17,337 bases of DNA. Source: CAZFNQ01 sp964652125 (lineage in GTDB: Bacteria; Patescibacteriota; Saccharimonadia; Saccharimonadales; JANWIN01). Below, piece by piece: positions 12,469 to 17,337 of the stretch. The notes under the pieces were generated by a model, which worked only from the letters and a program-made list of their open reading frames with translations, did no database searches and was not told the DNA's origin. The stretch lies in NCBI GenBank assembly GCA_964652125.1, contig CAZZAE010000020.1, positions 1 through 17,337 of the forward strand, in the 5' to 3' direction. The position numbers were made by a program, and so were the translations under genes. The stretch's first letter is position 1, and every line of letters starts with the position of its first letter.

Positions 12469-15084
12469 TTACGGTAAGAGATCCCACGCTGCCAGATCTG
12501 CTGAAGCCTTGGTGGCTTTAGGATCGGCTGAGCCGGTGTTTTGTGTTGTCGACACAGAGTCACCACTACTGTTAAAAGTGTCTAATAGACTAACGTAGTT
12601 AAGAATTTGAGACTGGGTACCAGTACAGTATGCGGTTTTTGCGTTTGTAATGAGGGTACTCCCTCCTCCACCACCGAAAGCCAGATTATTGAGTATGGCA
12701 GCAAGTAGTTGTTGCATCAGTTGCATGCGAGCTTGGTCAAGAGACGATCTTTTAGAGCCAGATGAAGTTTTTGGAATACTGGCATAGAAGCCCCCATATA
12801 GTTCACCTTGGCTATCTATAATCCTCGCTGGACTACTATTTGCACATATTACCCATAATGGGCTATTGAAGTTACCTGCAATGCTATTTGTAAAAGTAAA
12901 GTGTGTTTGCCAAAAGCCAAGTGTTCTAGTAGCTCCAGCCGAGACAGTCAATGGTTCACAATCAGAACTATCACCAAGGTAGTTCGTATCACCAGCTACA
13001 CTAGCCTTATATGAATAGAAACCGGCGCTAAGTGCTGAAGAAGCGGCCGAACGGACAAGTGATGTATTACCCTCGTCAGGTCCAGTGTTTGCTACTGGAG
13101 TACCTTCGCCCGTGCAAGAGTTATTGTTATAGAAAGTAAATGTAACTGTTGGGGGTGTAAATCCATTAACTACGCCTGCAACATTAGCTGTATCGTGGAC
13201 TACTGAGCCGGATGGGACAGTAGTAACAACTTGGTGATTTGCGTCGTGTATATCTGTTGTTACCAATAATTGTGCCTTATTTACTGAAAACGGTTCACAA
13301 GACGAATCGGCACCTATGTAGTTGTCGTTGCCTGCAATGCTGGCCCGATATGCATAACTACCGGCTCCTAGAGCGGCACTATCGGCAGATTTAGCAGCAC
13401 TTCCTTCTGTACCGTTATTGGCAACAGCTGCCCCATTATCACAGGAATCTGTGTAGCTACTGGTAAGTGTAAAGCTGACATCGGTTGGGACTGTAAAGCC
13501 AGACACTGCCCCCGAAACTGTGGCCGTATCGTGGGTGATTGATCCTAATGCAATGTTACCGTTTGTAATGTCTTGGTGAGCAGCATTGTGAACTAAAGTC
13601 GAAATGCTAAGTTGAGCTTTATTGACGGTAAATGGTTCGCAGCTAGAGTCACCACCGATGTAGTTACTATCACTTGCTACACTTGCTCGATATGCGTAAA
13701 CTCCAGCTCCCAGCGCAGTACTATCAGCAGATTTGACGGCTCCGTTTTCAGTGCCATTATTAGCAACAGCTGATCCATTTGCACAAGTTCCAGTGTATCC
13801 AGTGGTTAGCGTAAAGCTGGTTGCTGGCAAGGCAAAGCCGTTTACTCCACCAGTGACAGTAGCCGTATCATGGGTTACTGAGCCCAATGGAACACTACCA
13901 TTGGTAATGTCATTGTGGGCAGCATTATGGACATTAGTTGTAACTGTTAATTGAGCTCTATTAACGGTTAGAGGTTCACAATCGCTGTCGTCTCCCAAAT
14001 AATTAGTGTTTCCAGCTACACTAGCTTTGTATGCATATGAGCCGGCGGCAAGTGCTGATGATGCAGCTGATCGAACTAGACTTGTATTGCCTTCATCAGC
14101 TCCGGTGTTAGCTACTGACGTACCGCCACCGGTGCAACCAATATTTGAAAAGAACGTGAAGGTTACTGCTGGTGTGGCAAAGCCGCTAACACTGCCAGTT
14201 AGGTTAGCAGTGTCGTGAACAATAGAACCTAGCGGAACTGAAGTTACGATCGCATGACTAGCGTTATGAATATCCGTTGTGACATTTAGCTGAGCTGGAC
14301 TAACAGTAAAGTTTTCACAGGAGCTAGTATTGCCGCTATAGTTGGTGTCGCCTGGCCAACTAGCCTTAAATCCATAAGAGCCAGCCGACAAAGCAGATGT
14401 AGAGTTTGAGGGATGTGCAATTCCTGGATTAGCCCCATTTAGAGCTACCACACCTGCAGACGTACCATCCCCCGAGCAAGAACCATTTGAAAAGAACGTG
14501 AAGGATACATTGCCTGTTGGAGCGGTTGTACCACTTGGAGTTACAGTAGCTAGATCATGCATAACTGTGCCTAACGATACTGATCCTCCGACTGCCACAA
14601 TATTGTGTGAAGCATCATGTAGCGTCGTAGTGACTGTTGAGGTACCGCGCCCAACTACACAATCAGAGACCGTTAGAACACTTCCCTCGGTACCGTTTGT
14701 AGCTGAGGCACTTAAAAGTTGAGCGCCTACTGCTGTGTTAACTGTAAAATGAATTGAGCCATTCCCTTGTTGAACACCAGTTACAGTTATTGGGTCTGGG
14801 TTTGTAGCTGGACTAAAATGTGCTGTTAGTGTCCATGGACCAGTGCCTGGTGAAGTAAGAATAAATAGCCAGTTTTGGCCAGTTACAGTCGAGTCTGATG
14901 TTGTAGTGGCACAAAAACCATTATTTGTCCCATTGCCTGCCCAAGTGGTGGCAGAAGCTGAAGCAACCTTGATGATGCCAAATAAACTAAGACTGATAAT
15001 AAACGTTGGCAGAAAAACTTTAGAGATTAAGTGTTTCTTTTTTTGGAATACTGAACGAATGTTAGAAGTTTTTAACTCTCGCAT
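12469..15084 (-). CDS. Secreted multi-repeat surface protein with Ig-like beta repeats
   Basis: This 871-residue protein has a basic N-region, a hydrophobic core at about 24-39 and a likely signal-peptidase site after the ASASA near residue 45. A unique domain (46-148) is followed by five tandem repeats of about 113 residues (149-265, 266-378, 379-491, 492-605, 606-718). Each starts '(V/L)-x-x-T-x-(L/I/V)-H-(D/N)-A', has a H-D-x-A strand, one Cys near the middle and one before its end. The two Cys could form a disulfide. The C-terminal domain (719-871) opens TLGFWQTH and has Cys747 and Cys820. There is no LPXTG, membrane anchor or coiled coil. The start is set by GGAGG (15092-15096), 7 bases upstream. 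It is probably a secreted adhesin or wall-associated protein. Confidence 0.85.
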   Translation of the reverse strand: MRELKTSNIRSVFQKKKHLISKVFLPTFIISLSLFGIIKVASASATTWAGNGTNNGFCATTTSDSTVTGQNWLFILTSPGTGPWTLTAHFSPATNPDPITVTGVQQGNGSIHFTVNTAVGAQLLSASATNGTEGSVLTVSDCVVGRGTSTVTTTLHDASHNIVAVGGSVSLGTVMHDLATVTPSGTTAPTGNVSFTFFSNGSCSGDGTSAGVVALNGANPGIAHPSNSTSALSAGSYGFKASWPGDTNYSGNTSSCENFTVSPAQLNVTTDIHNASHAIVTSVPLGSIVHDTANLTGSVSGFATPAVTFTFFSNIGCTGGGTSVANTGADEGNTSLVRSAASSALAAGSYAYKASVAGNTNYLGDDSDCEPLTVNRAQLTVTTNVHNAAHNDITNGSVPLGSVTHDTATVTGGVNGFALPATSFTLTTGYTGTCANGSAVANNGTENGAVKSADSTALGAGVYAYRASVASDSNYIGGDSSCEPFTVNKAQLSISTLVHNAAHQDITNGNIALGSITHDTATVSGAVSGFTVPTDVSFTLTSSYTDSCDNGAAVANNGTEGSAAKSADSAALGAGSYAYRASIAGNDNYIGADSSCEPFSVNKAQLLVTTDIHDANHQVVTTVPSGSVVHDTANVAGVVNGFTPPTVTFTFYNNNSCTGEGTPVANTGPDEGNTSLVRSAASSALSAGFYSYKASVAGDTNYLGDSSDCEPLTVSAGATRTLGFWQTHFTFTNSIAGNFNSPLWVICANSSPARIIDSQGELYGGFYASIPKTSSGSKRSSLDQARMQLMQQLLAAILNNLAFGGGGGSTLITNAKTAYCTGTQSQILNYVSLLDTFNSSGDSVSTTQNTGSADPKATKASADLAAWDLLP
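12931..14640 (-). repeat. Five tandem repeats of about 340 bp inside the surface-protein gene
   Basis: The repeat boundaries on DNA are about 14290-14640, 13951-14289, 13612-13950, 13270-13611 and 12931-13269. In protein, repeats 2 and 5 share long identical stretches (such as DEGNTSLVRSAASSAL), while repeats 3 and 4 form a second close pair (VHNAAH, ITNG, CEPF). The pattern points to duplication of blocks, not of single units. Confidence 0.85.
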
Positions 15085-15126
15085 ATATAAGCCTCCAATC
15101 CTAACTTAAATTACCTCAATACCCTC

Positions 15127-15140
15127 TAAGCCGAAGCTTA
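15127..15140 (-). promoter_or_regulatory. UUCG-tetraloop hairpin in the surface-protein mRNA leader
   Basis: On the minus strand, TAAGC-TTCG-GCTTA forms a 5-bp stem closed by C(UUCG)G, a very stable RNA tetraloop, about 43 bases before the start codon. TATATAA just upstream could be a -10, which would place the hairpin at or near the 5' end of the message, where such hairpins protect mRNA. Confidence 0.4.
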
Positions 15141-15204
15141 TATAACATCATTACATAAATTTCCGTTAAGCACAAACTTTATGCACAATAAATGTTGTGG
15201 TTTT

Positions 15205-16707
15205 TTATTTTTTGACTACGTGGAAGCCATCTACAGGTTTAAAAATGGCTGCTAGTACGCCCATGCTTTCCATTGCACTAAAAATTGGCAGTAAAACCAA
15301 TTGGGCTATTGACCAAAGTAGGCGTTTGAACTTGTTAGTAATACCATATTCGTCAAGATTGGCTCCTAGCCCCATTAAATAAAGCACAGCGAATGAGGCG
15401 AAAGAAAAGTTAGCTAAGAAATGTATCCAAGCTGGAGTTGCAAAACCATAGAAGAAATGAGCTACCGTATAAAGTGCTGCGAACGGTGCCATTGCCCATA
15501 AAATCGTATTTATCCCAATTGAGAGGCGCCAACGTAACTTAACTGGTGCATGCATAGCAACTTTGGCTAAACCTTGGAACCAGCGCCGACGCTGTCTAAT
15601 AAAGTCGCCAACTGATTGAGTTGATTGCTCTTCTAAGTAACCATCTATCCAGCGGCATCGATAACCTCGCTGCATAGCTATTAAGGCCCAGAAAGCATCT
15701 TCAGTAATAGAACCGTTATAGCCAAAATCAAAACCAATGGATTTTTCTATATCATTGCGAACTACAATGTATGAACCATGCAATCCAAAGACAGTAAATC
15801 CTATCTTGTGCTGAAAATGGAAACGGGCAAAATCATCACCAGTTCTGACATTATCAGCTAATGTTAGAAATGGGTGATCTTGCCATTTACGATGATACAA
15901 AATAGCTCCTTGACCAATTCTAAACTTACCTGAATGTTCTTCCTCGCGAATCATGGCACAAATTCCTTTAACACCAGATGCTGTTAATTGTGTTTCTTCA
16001 TCTAAATGGACAATCCAAGCGTCGTCTGGAAGTGGAGAATTCTCGACCGCATAATGTAGTGCTCGCGCTTTATACATGGAATTATTTTCAGTGCGATAGT
16101 CTTTGGGCACCGTAATGTAGCGAAGATCATCATTCGGTATTGGCAAATCAATATTTTGAGTATCTGTCACAACTTCAATTACGTATGGAAACAGGGGTGT
16201 TTTGGCCATTTCTGATTGACATCGCCGAATTGTGTCAGTTAAAGCTTCAACATTAGTACCTCGCGACACTATACGTAAACAGACAAGCTTGTCCATCGGC
16301 TGAGATATATCTAAATCTTCTGAGTGTCGAAACGATAGTAACCCCGCTAGACCAAGTGTTCCTGGTACGACTGCTCCTAACCAAAGTAGACTTCCCCATG
16401 ACCAGATATTTTCGACTAATGTATGCGGTGATTGGCTAACCGGCCATAACCAGGCTTGAAGTAAATAAAGTGCTGTAATTCCAGCAGTTAAGTAAGATAA
16501 TACTTTGACGCGATGGCCAGTCAAAGGGCCAAATGACCAGTCACGATTTGGTTCTGAGCTAATCCACGTTGATTTAAAACGCCTTACTTGAGACAAACCA
16601 TTTGTCAATTTATAACCTGCAGGAATGATATCGAACCATTTTAGCGAAGGTGCAAGTTCAACTGATTGTGATTGTATTAATTCTGCCTCTATAAAGGCCA
16701 TGTTCAC
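15205..16707 (-). CDS. Membrane glycosyltransferase family 2, Egghead-like
   Basis: This protein is 500 residues from GTG, or 498 from the ATG at 16699-16701, which I favour because GGAAAG lies at a better distance. Two N-terminal helices (about 68-90 and 102-124) come first. The cytoplasmic GT-A domain follows, with HLDEETQL (acidic metal/nucleotide site 236-238), GLHGSYIVVR (308-317), SITED (333-337, catalytic acid) and RQRRRWFQG (371-379, the QxxRW acceptor-site motif of processive GT2 enzymes). About three C-terminal helices follow. The motif wording is closest to Egghead beta-1,4-mannosyltransferases. It probably builds a cell-surface or lipid-linked glycan, perhaps one carried by the neighbouring secreted protein. 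Donor and acceptor are inferred, not seen. Confidence 0.88.
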   Translation of the reverse strand: MNMAFIEAELIQSQSVELAPSLKWFDIIPAGYKLTNGLSQVRRFKSTWISSEPNRDWSFGPLTGHRVKVLSYLTAGITALYLLQAWLWPVSQSPHTLVENIWSWGSLLWLGAVVPGTLGLAGLLSFRHSEDLDISQPMDKLVCLRIVSRGTNVEALTDTIRRCQSEMAKTPLFPYVIEVVTDTQNIDLPIPNDDLRYITVPKDYRTENNSMYKARALHYAVENSPLPDDAWIVHLDEETQLTASGVKGICAMIREEEHSGKFRIGQGAILYHRKWQDHPFLTLADNVRTGDDFARFHFQHKIGFTVFGLHGSYIVVRNDIEKSIGFDFGYNGSITEDAFWALIAMQRGYRCRWIDGYLEEQSTQSVGDFIRQRRRWFQGLAKVAMHAPVKLRWRLSIGINTILWAMAPFAALYTVAHFFYGFATPAWIHFLANFSFASFAVLYLMGLGANLDEYGITNKFKRLLWSIAQLVLLPIFSAMESMGVLAAIFKPVDGFHVVKK

Positions 16708-16728
16708 TACTTTCTTTCCGGATTTAAT

Positions 16729-16761
16729 AAAAAAAACCGGATAACAATGGTGTTACCCGGT
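16729..16761 (-). terminator. Rho-independent terminator after the FtsB-like gene
   Basis: On the minus strand an 11-bp stem (16751-16761 with 16736-16746, one G-U pair) with loop CCAT is followed at once by eight T (16729-16736). It lies between the FtsB-like stop and the glycosyltransferase start, only about 20-30 bases before the latter. Confidence 0.9.
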
Positions 16762-16809
16762 CCAACTTCTAATATATTAAACTAATTTTATTAAATAGTC
16801 AAGTTATAT

Positions 16810-17277
16810 CTATTGGTCAACATGCGGTCGATGAAGGAAAAAGTCGATCCAAGCCTCGAAATTACGTTGGTATGTAGGTTTATTTCCAGGTCTTTTATTT
16901 GGTTTAGTAGTTGTACTAGTTTGTTGTAAATTTAGAGTATGAGCTAACGCTACACCTTTGGGCACAATTAGCACCATTTCACCAGGTGCAGCTTTACCAA
17001 ACTCTCGACGAGCCGATAATTCTAAAAACTGATCAGTATTAAGGTATTGATTCTTTAGTTTTAAGTTATTATTCTCCAACTGTTGAACCTGATTTTGTTG
17101 TTGCAGACTAGATATTTGTTTTTGCAAACTGTAATTGGTTTCCACGGCTTTAACACCACTCCACGTCACCATAATTGCAATAATGCCAAAAAGTATCATT
17201 CCCCAGGCACGCATGTCACGCAACTGTTGAACATAGGGATGTTTTTGGTAGGTTTTTATTTTTTCAAACATTAACAT
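16810..17277 (-). CDS. FtsB/DivIC-type septum formation protein
   Basis: This is a 155-residue single-pass membrane protein. It has a short cytoplasmic N-terminus with basic residues, one helix at about 26-43, then a Gln/Leu/Asn-rich coiled coil (about 46-82) and 'A-R-R-E-F-G-K-A-A-P-G-E-M-V-L-I-V-P-K' (89-107), the conserved FtsB/DivIC segment that contacts FtsL and FtsQ/DivIB. A 45-residue tail rich in Thr, Lys and Pro follows and is extra compared with typical FtsB (about 100 residues). A TATAAT at 17283-17288 (minus) lies 5 bases before the first ATG and 11 before the in-frame ATG at residue 3; residue 3 may be the real start. The message is probably leaderless or nearly so. Confidence 0.8.
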   Translation of the reverse strand: MLMFEKIKTYQKHPYVQQLRDMRAWGMILFGIIAIMVTWSGVKAVETNYSLQKQISSLQQQNQVQQLENNNLKLKNQYLNTDQFLELSARREFGKAAPGEMVLIVPKGVALAHTLNLQQTSTTTKPNKRPGNKPTYQRNFEAWIDFFLHRPHVDQ

Positions 17278-17305
17278 TCTAAATTATATAACTATCTCTG
17301 AAATC

Positions 17306-17314
17306 TGCTATACT
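17306..17314 (+). promoter_or_regulatory. Extended -10 promoter of the tRNA at the window end
   Basis: TGC followed by TATACT is an extended -10. The presumed tRNA 5' end lies 12 bases after it, a normal distance for a short precursor leader. Confidence 0.6.
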
Positions 17315-17326
17315 CATCCCTGTTGC

Positions 17327-17337
17327 GGGGGCGTAGC
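17327..17337 (+). tRNA. 5' end of a tRNA, probably tRNA-Ala (cut by window end)
   Basis: GGGGGCG followed by T8, A9 and GC is the usual opening of bacterial tRNA-Ala (acceptor GGGGGCG, then TAGC of the D-arm). Only 11 bases are visible, so the anticodon is not seen. The promoter just upstream supports a tRNA gene. Confidence 0.55.

Noticed and set aside
12395..15109. Several plus-strand open frames of 67-88 codons opposite the surface-protein gene
   Set aside because: They recur with the period of the repeats and are rich in Pro, Val and Ala, as expected for antisense shadows of Thr/Ser/Gly/Ala-rich repeats.
15183..15206. CACAA/TTGTG hairpin plus T-run as a plus-strand terminator
   Set aside because: No plus-strand gene reaches it, and on the minus strand the T-run is on the wrong side of the stem; the 5-bp stem is weak.

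Overview
The window reads as the chromosome of a small, reduced-genome bacterium with AT-rich DNA. It is most likely a candidate-phyla-radiation (Patescibacteria) lineage of the Saccharibacteria type. This rests on the mix of short, compact operons, many small membrane proteins, a histidine phosphatase with an 'FVHGT' opening, an FtsB-like protein beside a surface-glycan transferase, and start codons placed directly behind -10 boxes. That placement is inference and no marker gene here proves it. TGA is used as a stop (10219-10221, in an ATGA overlap), so the UGA=Gly code of Gracilibacteria/Absconditabacteria does not apply.

Layout. (1) 1-253: a structured leader hairpin followed by a 41-residue basic protein. 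(2) 303-2175, minus: purE-purC (two consecutive steps of de novo purine synthesis) behind a strong Shine-Dalgarno, and a 59-residue two-helix membrane protein. (3) 2218-4311, minus: a PH-like-domain protein, an ABC ATPase and an ABC-2 permease in one tight operon. (4) 4426-5786, plus: three small membrane proteins (the actinobacterial 'LigA-like' family, a DUF5665-like protein and a DUF2127-like protein). (5) 5791-7393: a histidine phosphatase lacking the usual RHG arginine, divergent from a TraB/Tiki-like protein. (6) 7466-11151, minus: six genes encoding a 2-hydroxyacid dehydrogenase homologue, an RBBP9-type hydrolase, a RidA homologue, an SGNH hydrolase, a PQ-loop-like membrane protein and an XRE-type regulator. 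(7) 11217-12263, plus: a compact tRNA-like RNA leading into a gene whose protein distantly resembles isocyanide synthases. (8) 12298-12423: an initiator-type tRNA-Met with a near-consensus promoter. (9) 12469-17277, minus: a secreted 871-residue protein with five disulfide-type beta repeats, an Egghead-like membrane glycosyltransferase, and an FtsB/DivIC-like protein, all cell-surface functions. (10) 17327-17337: the first bases of a tRNA, probably tRNA-Ala.

The two most interesting signals are regulatory. First, many genes have a -10 box only 6-7 bases before the ATG and no Shine-Dalgarno, which is the layout of leaderless mRNAs. A near-identical 26-40 bp gene-end/promoter module recurs three times on the minus strand. 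Second, RNA starting near 11217 folds as a 7-bp acceptor-like stem, a 5-bp/7-nt anticodon-like arm with GCA in the loop, and a T-arm-like stem. It ends in U followed by CCA, yet lacks normal D- and T-loop consensus. U73, GCA and CCA match tRNA-Cys identity elements. If trimmed like a tRNA, it would leave the downstream gene as a leaderless mRNA.
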